Source of the DNA: Mycobacteroides salmoniphilum
Lineage (GTDB): Bacteria; Actinomycetota; Actinomycetes; Mycobacteriales; Mycobacteriaceae
Length of the DNA: 64,000 nucleotides
Direction: 5' to 3'
Assembly: GCF_004924335.1 (NCBI RefSeq)
Contig: NZ_CP024633.1
Span: 4,402,001 to 4,466,000 of the forward strand
The notes under the pieces were generated by a model. It was given only the letters and a program-made list of their open reading frames with translations. It was not told the origin of the DNA and searched no databases. Shown piece after piece: positions 1 to 8,396 of the stretch; the first letter of the stretch is position 1; every line of letters starts with the position of its first letter. Position numbers and translations under genes: made by a program.

Positions 1-1
1 C

Positions 2-229
2 GCCGCCGCCAATCGCAATTTCGATGCCACCTTCACCGTTGACCTGGCGCACAAGGACGCCCGCCTGGCGCTGGCCGCCGGGGAAGCCACCGGCGTCAAG
101 CTGCCCGCCGCGACCATGGTCACCGAGCAGTTTCAGCAGCTCATCGATGAAGGACTGGGTGGCAAGGACTGCTCACTGATCGTCAAGTACGCCACACCCG
201 ACGGGTCGGCACGCGGTTACGCGCCCTGA
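2..229 (+). CDS. NAD(P)-dependent oxidoreductase, HIBADH-like (3' end only)
   Basis: The window opens inside this gene; only the last 75 residues are present. The visible part resembles the C-terminal all-helical domain of the 3-hydroxyisobutyrate / 6-phosphogluconate dehydrogenase-like superfamily: FTVDLAHKDARLALAAGE, with the Lys of the substrate-site helix (DLAHKDARLA), then GVKLPAATMVTEQF and a terminal GGKDCSLIVKYA. The N-terminal Rossmann domain lies outside the window, so the substrate cannot be inferred. The stop (TGA 227-229) overlaps the restored 3' end of the convergent ctaG gene by 13 bp. Confidence 0.75.
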   Translation, partial: AAANRNFDATFTVDLAHKDARLALAAGEATGVKLPAATMVTEQFQQLIDEGLGGKDCSLIVKYATPDGSARGYAP

Positions 230-1187
230 CCCGGCCGCTCTTCATGCAATTGCCGCAAAAACCGGTTGTACGAAGCCAATTCGTCCTCTTGGCGGGCGTC
301 ATCGGACTCGCGCGCATCGGTTTCGACCTGTTCCTCTCGCCGCCATCGGATGGCGAAGATCAAGGTGGTCGCGAGCGCGATCGGCTCGCCTAGGACCAGG
401 CCAGCGCGCCGGCCAACGCCTGGTCCTTCACCGGGTCGACGGCCCACCCGGTGGGCGGGTTGGCGAAGATGCCGATCAGCGGCCTCGGCGCCATCATGAG
501 GATGACGCCGATGAATACGTGCAGCGGCATTTCCACGAAGATGTCGAACATCCGACCAAGATTGGTCTGCCGGATGGGCATCGGATCGGTGGACAGGATC
601 GGGATGACGAAGAGCAGACCGCTGACCAAGAAGAAAATCTCTAACCCGCTGTGCCCCAACCATGTAGCAGCGATGGTGTCGAACAGCTGGGATAAGTACA
701 GCCCGTAATAGCTGAACAAGAACAGCGGAATGGTGACGGCGGGATGCAACAACAGTGCGGCGGTGCGACTGCGCAATCCTGCCAGGGCAGCGACCAACAC
801 CCACCTGCCGAGCCCGTGGTGCGGCGTCGACCGCAAGAGCAGCCGCCCCGGTGCGCCCAGCACCAACAGGGGAGGCACCAGGATCGACAGCGTCAGCTGC
901 TGGAACATGAACGCGCTGAACAACCGAAATCCGTAGCGCTCTATTGACAGTCCCATCACTGCACCCAGGATCAGGCATCCCGACAGGAAGCTCACCGCCG
1001 ACCACCACGGCCAGCCGCGGCCCATCCGGTGCAGTCGGACCACGCTCACCACGTACCAGCTCGCCAACAGGACCGCGACAACGGGGAGCACCGGGATGGT
1101 CGGCGGGTCCCACCCCAGCAGCGACCACACCGTCGGCGGTTCGGCTGGGATGGTGGTCAGCCCGGTGAGCCACCTCGCCTCGTTCAT
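217..1187 (-). pseudogene. ctaG: Cytochrome c oxidase assembly protein CtaG, frameshifted near 3' end
   Basis: The first 265 residues (starting MNEARWLTG at 1187) form a multi-span membrane protein of the caa3-type CtaG family. These proteins help deliver copper to cytochrome oxidase. Visible signatures are PHHGLGRWV, HSGLEIFFLVSGLLF and FVEMPLHVFIGVILM, with about seven hydrophobic spans. The frame stops at TAG (390-392) right after GALAWS. The missing tail, LGEPIALATTLIFAIRW followed by a charged end with ASYNRFLRQLHEE, continues in another frame to a stop at 217-219. Adding one base near 390-396 would restore a protein of about 322 residues with the usual family ending. This is either a real one-base deletion or a sequencing error; the lost part holds the last membrane span. 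Confidence 0.8.
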
Positions 1188-1350
1188 TGATTACATTATG
1201 CGCATATTTGAATGTTCTGGCCATCCGGGGTACCGATCCTGGCGTTCACCCGCAATTCGGATCGCCGCCAGCCAAACAGCGTTGGTTCACAGCTTCGGTA
1301 ACTAGGGTGCGCGACGGGGCCGGGGAAACACAGCAAGAAAGGTACGAACG

Positions 1351-1575
1351 ATGGCTGTATCCGTGAATCTCGAGAAGGCACTCGACAAGGCCTATGAGAA
1401 CAAGGACCTCAAGGACATCCTCGACGCACCGCCGTCGGCTCTCGCGGGTCTCACCGAGAAGCATGACGCGGCATTGAAGGAAGCCCTCAACATCTCGACC
1501 GTCCGCGAGCTGGGTACCAACAAGTACATCGCGGTCGCTGCGGCGCTGGCCGCACTGGAGAGCAAGACCGGCTAA
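1351..1575 (+). CDS. Small conserved protein with helix-hairpin-helix-like repeat
   Basis: This is a 74-residue, soluble, mostly helical protein. It has a good ribosome site (AAGAAAGG before ATG 1351). The segment APPSALAGLTEKHDAALKEA followed by NISTVRELG looks like the helix-hairpin-helix pattern in which a PxSxLxGL turn precedes a helix and an xTVxxL helix. HhH units usually bind DNA or mediate protein contacts, but here the glycine hairpin is weak (LTEKH instead of GVGPK), so DNA binding is uncertain. It stands alone between divergent ctaG and the downstream methyltransferase. I do not recognise a named family member. Confidence 0.7.
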   Translation: MAVSVNLEKALDKAYENKDLKDILDAPPSALAGLTEKHDAALKEALNISTVRELGTNKYIAVAAALAALESKTG

Positions 1576-1595
1576 ACCGTTGGCCCAGAATGCAT

Positions 1596-1632
1596 CTACG
1601 TAGGTAGATTGTGAGTGAACAACTACGTAGGT
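1596..1632. promoter_or_regulatory. Tandem CTACGTAGGT dyads upstream of methyltransferase gene
   Basis: CTACGTAGGT occurs exactly twice, at 1596-1605 and 1623-1632, 27 bp start to start and in the same orientation. The core CTACGTAG is a perfect palindrome. They lie 63-99 bp before the preferred GTG start (1695) of the methyltransferase, a normal place for a repressor or activator. An alternative upstream start (1611) would make the second copy coding, but that extra N-terminus does not look like the family. Confidence 0.5.
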
Positions 1633-1694
1633 GCACTCTGGCCATTAGGAGCGCCGGAGCTGGGCGAGCGGCTCCTTGGGTTAGGACAATTCCA

Positions 1695-2450
1695 GTGCGC
1701 GAGTACGCGGATCTGATCACCGAGGCCAGCACGGTTGACGTGAGCGGTTGGGACTTTTCCTGGTTCACAGGACGGGCCTCAGAAGCACGGCCGGGGTGGG
1801 GATACCAAAGGCTGATGGCCGAGCGTCTCGCCATGGCATCCGCATCTCTGGACATCCAGACGGGCGGCGGTGAGGTGCTGGCCGGCGCATCACGCTATCC
1901 GCCCACGGCAGTCGCCACAGAAGCCTGGCCGCCCAACGTTATTAAGGCGACACAGCTATTGCATCCGCGTGGGGTCGCCGTTGTCGCGGCAGCCGAGCAA
2001 CCGCCCTGGCCTTTCGCCGACAGCGCCTTCGACCTCATCACCAGCAGGCATCCCGCGACTGTCTGGTGGGATGAAATCGCCCGGGTACTGCGGCCTGGTG
2101 GCATCTACTTCGCCCAACACGTGGGCGCCGAGAGCATGTTCGAGCTGGCCATGCACTTCGTTGAGATTCGCCCGGAGCACCGCCGTGCACGGCGGGCCGA
2201 CATCGAGGCAGAGCGAGCCCGGGCCGCGGGTCTGCAGATCCTCAGTGTGCACAGCGCGCGCACACGCGTCGAGTTCTACGACATCGCAGCCGTTGTGGTG
2301 TTCCTGCGAAAAGTTGTATGGACAGTGCCGGGGTTTGACATCGTCACCCACGACGCTGCGCTACGCACCCTCGATGCTCAGATAAGACGGGACGGGGTGT
2401 TCGTCGCCCACTCCACCCGCACCCTCATCGAGGCCCGCCGAACAGGCTGA
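1695..2450 (+). CDS. Class I SAM-dependent methyltransferase
   Basis: The product of 251 residues is a cytosolic SAM-dependent methyltransferase. Motif I is LDIQTGGGEVLAGA, the acidic strand ends near TEAWPP, motif II/III is WPFADSAFDLITSRH, and the post-motif IARVLRPGGIYFAQHVG is typical. The GTG at 1695 (VREYADLI) is preferred: it has AGGA 8 nt upstream and gives a family-like N-terminus beginning just before the conserved FTGRASEARPGWGYQRL region; a GTG at 1611 is possible. The methyl acceptor cannot be told. It is convergent with the F420-type oxidoreductase gene, two bases apart. Confidence 0.8.
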   Translation: MREYADLITEASTVDVSGWDFSWFTGRASEARPGWGYQRLMAERLAMASASLDIQTGGGEVLAGASRYPPTAVATEAWPPNVIKATQLLHPRGVAVVAAAEQPPWPFADSAFDLITSRHPATVWWDEIARVLRPGGIYFAQHVGAESMFELAMHFVEIRPEHRRARRADIEAERARAAGLQILSVHSARTRVEFYDIAAVVVFLRKVVWTVPGFDIVTHDAALRTLDAQIRRDGVFVAHSTRTLIEARRTG

Positions 2451-2452
2451 TA

Positions 2453-3286
2453 TCAGCCGCGAAGCGCCTGCGCCAGCGGCTCCAGCACGACCGGGTCATA
2501 GGGCGGGGGCAGGTAGATAATGGCCAGATCGAGACCCTCCGCACCCAGCGCGGCAGCCTCGTCGACAACCCTCGCGTAATCGCGATCCGCACCGAGCCGG
2601 ATATGAGCCGAGAGCGTGATCTCGCGTGGATCCCGTCCGATGTCGGCGCAATGCGCGGCCAGCACGTCGCGCTTACGCGCAAACTCCTCGGGCGGTCCGC
2701 CCACGAAGTTCCAGTGCTGCGCGTACTTGGCGGTGATCCGCAACGTCCGCTTCTCGCCGCTACCACCTATACAGATGGGCGGGTGCGGCTTCTGCGGCCC
2801 CTTGGGCTCGTTGCGGGCGTCCTTGAGCTGGTAAAACTTGCCGTCAAAGCTCGTCGTCTCCTGGCTCAGCAGACCGGTGAGCACCTCGCAGGCCTCTTCG
2901 AACCGATCGAAACGCTCCTTGATGCTGCCCAGCTCGATGCCGTAGGCGCCGGATTCTTCCTCGTTCCAGCCGGCCCCGATACCGAGTTCCAGACGACCAC
3001 CGGACACGATGTCCAGCGCCGAGGCCATGTTGGCCAGCACGGCCGGATGCCGATAGTGGATACCCGTCACCAGCACCCCGACACGCAGCCGTCGGGTGGC
3101 CTGCGCAAGCGCGGTGAGGGTTACCCAGCCTTCCAGGCATGGCCCGGTGGAGTCCGAGAAGATCGGATAGAAGTGGTCAAAGGTCCAGCCGGACTCGAAG
3201 ACCTCGATCTCGTCGGCCACCTTCCAGATGGCCAGCATGTCGTCCCAGGTGGTGTTCTGCGGAGATGTCTTGAATGCGAAGCGCAT
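2453..3286 (-). CDS. LLM-class F420-dependent oxidoreductase
   Basis: This 277-residue protein is a TIM-barrel, luciferase-like monooxygenase of the actinobacterial F420-dependent group. The N-terminus MRFAFKTSPQNTTWDDML fits the first barrel strand. RRLRVGVLVTGIHYRHPAVLA and SGGRLELGIGAGWNEEE are the classical cofactor-site segments, and HPPICIGGSGEKRTLRI is the distal phosphate-binding loop. Such enzymes use F420 (occasionally FMN) for hydride transfer to varied substrates; the substrate is unknown. It lies 48 bp downstream of pckG on the same strand, possibly as a separate unit, since pckG already has its own promoter region. Confidence 0.88.
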   Translation of the reverse strand: MRFAFKTSPQNTTWDDMLAIWKVADEIEVFESGWTFDHFYPIFSDSTGPCLEGWVTLTALAQATRRLRVGVLVTGIHYRHPAVLANMASALDIVSGGRLELGIGAGWNEEESGAYGIELGSIKERFDRFEEACEVLTGLLSQETTSFDGKFYQLKDARNEPKGPQKPHPPICIGGSGEKRTLRITAKYAQHWNFVGGPPEEFARKRDVLAAHCADIGRDPREITLSAHIRLGADRDYARVVDEAAALGAEGLDLAIIYLPPPYDPVVLEPLAQALRG

Positions 3287-3334
3287 TCCACAACCCTATG
3301 CAGGATTCACCTGGAGTGTCGACCAGGTACGAAC

Positions 3335-5155
3335 TTATCCCAGCCGCTGTTTGAGGGCGTCGAACTCATCCTTGACGCCCGTGGGCAGCTTGTCGCCGAT
3401 GAACTCGAACCACTCCTCGATGAGCGGCAGTTCGGCCTGCCACTCCTCGTTGTTCACGGCGAGTGCCTCGGCCACATCGGCCTCCTCGACATCCAGACCG
3501 GACAGGTCCAGATCCTCGACGCCCGGGACAGTGCCGATCGCGGTTGTACGACCGCTGCCCTGACCCTCCACCCGCTCGATGATCCACTTGAGCACGCGGC
3601 TGTTCTCGCCGAATCCTGGCCACAGGAACCGGCCGTCGCCGCCGCGACGGAACCAGTTGACGAAGAACACCTTGGGCAGCTTGGACTCGTCGGCCTGCTT
3701 GCCGACGTTGATCCAGTGGTTCAGGTAGTCGCCCACGTGGTAACCCATGAACGGCAGCATCGCCATCGGGTCGCGGCGCACGGTGCCCACCTTGCCCTCG
3801 GCGGCCGCCGTCTGCTCCGAACCCAGTGTGCCGCCAATGAACACACCGTGCTGCCAGTCACGGGCCTCGGTAACCAGCGGCACAGTCGTCTTGCGACGGC
3901 CACCGAACAGGATCGCCGAGATCGGGACACCCTGCGGGTCATCCCATTCGGGGGCGAGGGTTGGGCACTGCGACATCGGGGTGCAGTAGCGCGAATTCGG
4001 GTGCGCCGCTTTGGTCTCGGTCTCCCGCAGGATCCAGTCCTGACCCTTCCAGTCGATCAGGTGCTCCGGCTCGCCCTCCAGACCTTCCCACCACACATCG
4101 TTGTCGTCGGTACGAGCGACGTTGGTGAAGACGGTGTTGCCGGCCTCGATGGTCTTCATGGCGTTGGGGTTCGAGCTCCAGTTGGTGCCCGGCGCCACAC
4201 CGAAGAAGCCGAACTCCGGGTTGACGGCGTACAGGCGGCCGTCCTTGCCGAAGCGCATCCAGGCGATGTCATCACCCAAAGTCTCTGCGCGCCATCCGGG
4301 AATGGTCGGCTGGATCATCGCGAGGTTTGTCTTACCGCAGGCCGACGGGAACGCCGCAGCCACGTAGTAGGCCTTGTTCTCCGGCGAGATGAGCTTGAGG
4401 ATCAGCATGTGCTCGGCGAGCCAGCCCTCGTCGTGGGCCATCGCCGAAGCGATGCGCAGCGAGTAGCACTTCTTACCCAGCAACGCGTTGCCGCCGTAAC
4501 CCGAACCGTAGGACCAGATTTCACGAGATTCGGGGAAGTGAGTAATGTACTTGGTGTCATTGCAGGGCCACGGCACATCTTCCTGGCCGGGCTCCAGGGG
4601 CGCACCGATCGAGTGCAGCGCCTTCACGAAGAATCCGTCATCGCCCAGCTTCTCCAGGGCGGCGGCACCCATGCGGGTCATCACGCGCATCGAGGCGACG
4701 ACGTACTCCGAGTCAGTGAGCTCCACACCCAGCTTGGGGTCGTCAGCACCGAGCGGGCCCATGCAGAACGGCACCACCCACATGGTGCGTCCGCGCATGC
4801 TGCCACGGAAGAGCTCGGTCATGGTCGTGCGCATCTCGGCGGGGTCCACCCAGTTGTTGGTGGGACCGGCGTCCTCTTCACGCTCCGAGCAGATGTATGT
4901 CCGCGATTCCACCCGGGCGACGTCCGACGGGTCCGACAGAGCCAGGAATGAGTTCGGGTGCTTCTCGGAGTTGAGGCGCTGGAAGGTGCCCGCGTCCACC
5001 AGCTGCTGAGAAACTCGCTCGAATTCCTCATCGGAGCCGTCAGCGAACACGACTCGATCAGGTTGTGTCAGCTCAGCGACCTCGCGAACCCACGCGAGCA
5101 ATCCCGCGTGTTTCGTCGGAGCGTTGTCAAGACCGGGAATGGTCGCTGCTGTCAT
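3335..5155 (-). CDS. pckG: Phosphoenolpyruvate carboxykinase (GTP)
   Basis: The enzyme interconverts oxaloacetate + GTP and PEP + CO2 + GDP, the entry of gluconeogenesis when mycobacteria grow on lipids. It has 606 residues, the usual mycobacterial length. Visible motifs are [20 protein letters not shown] (substrate loop, about 215-234), [14 protein letters not shown] (kinase-1 P-loop with reactive Cys273) and later [20 protein letters not shown] (guanine/PEP site). The ATG at 5155 is chosen because GAGGAG lies just upstream; an earlier in-frame ATG (5203) would add 16 unlikely residues. Synteny with trmB and mmpL3 matches the M. tuberculosis pckA region. Confidence 0.97.
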   Translation of the reverse strand: MTAATIPGLDNAPTKHAGLLAWVREVAELTQPDRVVFADGSDEEFERVSQQLVDAGTFQRLNSEKHPNSFLALSDPSDVARVESRTYICSEREEDAGPTNNWVDPAEMRTTMTELFRGSMRGRTMWVVPFCMGPLGADDPKLGVELTDSEYVVASMRVMTRMGAAALEKLGDDGFFVKALHSIGAPLEPGQEDVPWPCNDTKYITHFPESREIWSYGSGYGGNALLGKKCYSLRIASAMAHDEGWLAEHMLILKLISPENKAYYVAAAFPSACGKTNLAMIQPTIPGWRAETLGDDIAWMRFGKDGRLYAVNPEFGFFGVAPGTNWSSNPNAMKTIEAGNTVFTNVARTDDNDVWWEGLEGEPEHLIDWKGQDWILRETETKAAHPNSRYCTPMSQCPTLAPEWDDPQGVPISAILFGGRRKTTVPLVTEARDWQHGVFIGGTLGSEQTAAAEGKVGTVRRDPMAMLPFMGYHVGDYLNHWINVGKQADESKLPKVFFVNWFRRGGDGRFLWPGFGENSRVLKWIIERVEGQGSGRTTAIGTVPGVEDLDLSGLDVEEADVAEALAVNNEEWQAELPLIEEWFEFIGDKLPTGVKDEFDALKQRLG

Positions 5156-5364
5156 CGAGAGCATCTCCTCGTTGATGCCGGGTGGGGTACGCAGTTGCCG
5201 CACCGGCGCTGGTCGGAAGCTAGATACAAACCTAGATATATGAGGTTAGCGCTGGTCCTGTTCAGCGTGAAACGGGGCCACTGACAGTCCGTCATAGGCC
5301 CCGTAGCAGCGGTCGAGGTCCCCACTCATCACATCAGGCCGACCACCGCCCGGACGGCGAAAGA
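5156..5364 (-). promoter_or_regulatory. pckG upstream region with AT-rich dyad
   Basis: These 209 bases separate pckG from the DUF6802 gene upstream on the same strand. Between 5220 and 5250 there is an AT-rich patch where, on the minus strand, AACCT and AGGTT flank a TATA-like centre and TATCTAG is repeated. It is the most plausible pckG promoter area. No known regulator box was recognised, so this is only a positional inference. Confidence 0.35.
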
Positions 5365-5712
5365 TCACTTACCGCCGACGCGGCCGTGCTCGATGAGCTC
5401 CCAGTGCGCGCCCGCACCCCGGGCCCAGGTCTCGTAGGTGCCGTCCGCCCCGAACGTAGTCACCTTGTCAGCGACGCCGTCCTCGTCGATATCGGAAACT
5501 ATGGAGAGCCCATCAGGTTCATGAAGCGCAACGGTGTCGCCAATACCGTCGTGGTCGGTGTCGATGAGGTCCGTGCCCAGGTCCACCAGTCCGCCGTCGG
5601 TGGGCAGGTACATGTGGTGATCGACATGCAGGTCGGGGCTCAGGGCGTGCCCGGGTTCGGGCACTCCTTCTCCAGGCCCTCCAGGAAGCCCCTGGTCAAA
5701 ACCTTCGATCAT
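5365..5712 (-). CDS. DUF6802 family protein with Asp-rich calcium-like repeats
   Basis: The 115-residue acidic protein has no signal peptide that I can see. Two Asp-rich loops, DTDHDGIGDT and DIDEDGVADK, follow the DxDxDGxxD pattern of thrombospondin type 3 or EF-hand-like calcium loops, and the C-terminus (TYETWARGAGAHWELIEHG) is conserved-looking. The start ATG 5712 overlaps the stop of the upstream GTPase gene as ATGA, so the two are translationally coupled, and this gene is the last of a three-gene unit. Calcium binding is inferred from the loops only. Confidence 0.75.
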   Translation of the reverse strand: MIEGFDQGLPGGPGEGVPEPGHALSPDLHVDHHMYLPTDGGLVDLGTDLIDTDHDGIGDTVALHEPDGLSIVSDIDEDGVADKVTTFGADGTYETWARGAGAHWELIEHGRVGGK

Positions 5713-7154
5713 GAGAACTTATTGTCGCCGCTTCTGCCGATCGCGTCCAGCCGCTCGGTGACTTTCGTTAGCGCCTTGTGTACCAAGGGCAGGTCGCGGT
5801 TACGCAACGCCGTTGCCCGCGCGGTGTTCATGGCGGCCTCACGCAGCTCGGAGTCAATTTGCCCCACCCGGGCGGCCAACTTGTCGTTCTCGCGTTCGTC
5901 GATCTCGACCAGATCGGCATGGAGCCTGGTCTCCACCTCCAGCACCCGCGCGGCAACCCACTGCTCCAGGTACGCGCGCAGCTCTCCCATGGTGTCTCCC
6001 AACCACCGGTCCAACACCGTCCGGTCGTGCAAGAGCCCCCGCACCGCCACCAGCCACACTGCGATGCAGGCCCCGGCCACCAAACCCACCGCTAATCCCG
6101 CCGGCGCCATGCCCGGGCGCGCATATGCCACCAAGCGGGACACCGTCAACGCCGCACCCAGACCGAAGAACACCCCGAACAGCGCCATCATCCGGGTTTC
6201 CAGACGACGTGATCGCACCGAAGGATCGGACGCTTCAGGTGGCACTGGGCGATTCGCGCTGGGGCGCGGCGCCGCCCAGCGTTGCGTCACCTCGGCGGAC
6301 ACCTCGGCAAGGTGCTCTTCGGTGCCCTGCTCGACTTCGGCCACCACCTCGGCCACTCGGCGCCGCACCCGCTCACCGAAGCCGGCCACATCCCGGCGCT
6401 TCAGTTCGGCGATGTCCTCGCGCAGTTCACCCCCCACCGAACCGACCCGCTTGCGCGCGAAGTACAGCAGCGTCATGCGGGCCTGCGCGATGCGGTTGCG
6501 CAACGCCAAGGTCCGCTCGGACTTGCCCGAACGCGTGCGTCGCACTACTGCCTGCCGCTGATTGCGCAGCTCGTCGGCGCGCGCGCCTTCCCCCGCCTCC
6601 GGCGGCATGTTCAGCATTCCCTGCAGACGAGTTACCCAGGCACGCAGCCTGTTTCGCTCATCCAGGGCCGGTTCATCGCGAACCTTGCGCACCGCTTGCA
6701 CCAGTTCATCGAGCCCCGGTGCGGCACCGCGCGTCGAGACCCCCAGCCAGGTGACACCGCTGAACCGGGAGTCATGCTGGGCCAGGATCTCCCGATTCCG
6801 GTTCATCACGTCACGCCAGGACAGGTGCACGTCGATCTTGGAGACCACCGCGACGAGGGCATCGGTATTGGCGGCCGCCAGCTGTATCAGGCCACAGTCC
6901 GACGGGGTCAACGGTGCGGTCCCGCTACATACGAAAACCACCGCCGCCGGCGCCTGCCCGTGCCGCAGGTCTTCCGGTTCGACGATGCGCACCCCCGAGG
7001 CGCGTGACGTCAGCTCGGCGGCCAGGGTGCTCGCGCCGGCCAGCCAACTGCCGGTCACCATCACGACGTCCTGCAGGTTCACCCCGAGCGGACCGAGCGC
7101 GGGGTCCACCGCCAGCACCAGCTCGTCGACCCGTTTATCTGTGGAGGTCGTCAC
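5709..7154 (-). CDS. Dynamin-like/GTPase-related membrane protein (Rv0210-type), P-loop Lys missing
   Basis: The 481-residue protein has an N-terminal GTPase-like domain: a degenerate P-loop VMVTGSWLAGASTL (GxxxxGAS instead of GKS), a hydrophobic strand VVFVCSGTAPLT in the switch area, and VVSKIDVHLSW in the place of the [NT]KxD guanine motif. A basic helical middle follows, then two hydrophobic spans (around MMALFGVFFGLGAALTVSRL and GLAVGLVAGACIAVWLVAV) and a helical C-terminus. This layout resembles membrane-bound dynamin-like proteins. GTG 7154 overlaps the stop of the preceding GTPase gene by 4 bp (GTGA), which fixes the start. It appears orthologous to M. tuberculosis Rv0210, which lies beside pckA. 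Confidence 0.75.
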   Translation of the reverse strand: MTTSTDKRVDELVLAVDPALGPLGVNLQDVVMVTGSWLAGASTLAAELTSRASGVRIVEPEDLRHGQAPAAVVFVCSGTAPLTPSDCGLIQLAAANTDALVAVVSKIDVHLSWRDVMNRNREILAQHDSRFSGVTWLGVSTRGAAPGLDELVQAVRKVRDEPALDERNRLRAWVTRLQGMLNMPPEAGEGARADELRNQRQAVVRRTRSGKSERTLALRNRIAQARMTLLYFARKRVGSVGGELREDIAELKRRDVAGFGERVRRRVAEVVAEVEQGTEEHLAEVSAEVTQRWAAPRPSANRPVPPEASDPSVRSRRLETRMMALFGVFFGLGAALTVSRLVAYARPGMAPAGLAVGLVAGACIAVWLVAVRGLLHDRTVLDRWLGDTMGELRAYLEQWVAARVLEVETRLHADLVEIDERENDKLAARVGQIDSELREAAMNTARATALRNRDLPLVHKALTKVTERLDAIGRSGDNKFS

Positions 7155-8236
7155 GCCCGGCCTCCGGCCAGTCGCCACATCCGCAGCGATCCACGCGCGA
7201 TATCCGTGCCCATCGAGGCGTAGGTGGCATTCACCGGGCCCGCCGCGAACCGCTGCCAGCGCTCGGCGCGGTAGCGATGATCCTCGGGATGATCGCTCAA
7301 CTCCACGGGGATACCCGCCGCCGTGGCGGCGTCCACCGCACACCGCATCGCAGCCATCACCACATCGTCACTGGTCAGAAAGGCATCGATCTGCACCGGC
7401 AGGACACCTGTCACGCCAATCCTGCGGAGTTCGGCGAGCACAGTGCGCATCCGGCGGTACCAACCCTGGGCGATCGCGGCGCGAATGGCACTCACCACCG
7501 CATCCACACCCGATAGGTCGCACAACAGCGAGGCCAGTCCCGGGGCCGCCAACGTGGGAACCTGCCGGAGCGCCCCGATCGCGCACCCCATCGGGTACAG
7601 GTCCAGCTCATGCAGTAACCGCTGCCGCATCCGAACCGGCACCTCATGCGTACACGTGACGAACGCATCGACGGAACTGGTGTCCGCGGGGTTCTCGACC
7701 ATCAGCTTGAGCGCCTCGACCATGCCCTCGTCGATATCGGCCAAGGGGACGTGCGCCGACAACGGCAATGTCGGCACTCGCGTCTCGATGCGGTACTGGG
7801 CGCAACGCTCCACGGCTGCGGTCCAGGGACCGCGGGCGGCGCCGGGATCGGTCAGATCCGCCTTGTTCAGAATCAGCACCTTGGGTGCGTTGGAGGCCTC
7901 CACAACCGCACGGTCCTCGGGTTTGAGTGCCTCTGCGAACACCACCACCTGGACATCCATGGCGTCGGCGTCCGCGGAGTCAGCAGGATCCTCGCCGGGG
8001 ATGGGCACCTCGATGAGCGCGTGCCCCGGTCCGTCCTCGGCCGGCAGGGTGCGCCCCAACGCACCGATCACGCTGGTGACACCCACACCGGCACGGCCCC
8101 GGACGGTGACCCGCAGTGGATCCCCGGCTCGTACCGCCAGATCGTGAATGCGCTGGCCGCCGTGTACCTGGCGTACCTCAGGACGCGCCGCGAACCGGTC
8201 GAGCGTTCCCCGGAAGACCTCAAACCCCCGCGTCAT
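7151..8236 (-). CDS. GTPase-like protein (Rv0209-type), degenerate P-loop
   Basis: This soluble 361-residue protein has the order of a small GTPase: VTVRGRAGVGVTSVIGALG in the P-loop position (the invariant Lys is Val), a strand VQVVVFAEALKPEDR for the switch II side, and LILNKADLTDPGAARG as a good NKxD guanine motif. The rest is helical, ending ARGSLRMWRLAGG. It is the first gene of a coupled unit with the membrane GTPase-like protein and DUF6802. The arrangement of two adjacent, unequal GTPases recalls bacterial dynamin pairs such as IniA/IniC; the function is not established. It is divergent from trmB. Confidence 0.75.
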   Translation of the reverse strand: MTRGFEVFRGTLDRFAARPEVRQVHGGQRIHDLAVRAGDPLRVTVRGRAGVGVTSVIGALGRTLPAEDGPGHALIEVPIPGEDPADSADADAMDVQVVVFAEALKPEDRAVVEASNAPKVLILNKADLTDPGAARGPWTAAVERCAQYRIETRVPTLPLSAHVPLADIDEGMVEALKLMVENPADTSSVDAFVTCTHEVPVRMRQRLLHELDLYPMGCAIGALRQVPTLAAPGLASLLCDLSGVDAVVSAIRAAIAQGWYRRMRTVLAELRRIGVTGVLPVQIDAFLTSDDVVMAAMRCAVDAATAAGIPVELSDHPEDHRYRAERWQRFAAGPVNATYASMGTDIARGSLRMWRLAGGRA

Positions 8237-8324
8237 CCCTTTTCCAGTCCCAATCTCATCGCTCGTACGGAAATGCTCACATTGTCACCTGATCCAGTGG
8301 AGGGTTCCACCCTGGTAGGCAACT

Positions 8325-8348
8325 GTTGAGTATCAAGTTGAGTATCAA
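8325..8348. promoter_or_regulatory. Perfect tandem GTTGAGTATCAA pair
   Basis: Two copies of GTTGAGTATCAA sit head to tail with no spacer, and each holds the dyad TTGA-N3-TCAA. They lie in the 160-bp gap between the divergent GTPase operon (start 8236) and trmB (start 8397), where a regulator could act on both. AT-rich CAATAT follows directly and may be part of a -10 element for trmB-mmpL3. Confidence 0.45.
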
Positions 8349-8396
8349 TATGCGCTGGGATTATGGGATCTGCCGCCCATAGGTGACCATGGGAAG

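Noticed and set aside
2603..4951. 782-codon open frame on the plus strand
   Set aside because: It is antisense to pckG and the F420-type oxidoreductase, both certain; the protein is rich in Arg, His and Val with no family motif, as expected from a high-GC shadow.
5813..6754. 313-codon frame, very rich in Pro, Arg and Ala
   Set aside because: Antisense to the membrane GTPase-like gene; composition is typical of an out-of-frame reading of GC-rich DNA.
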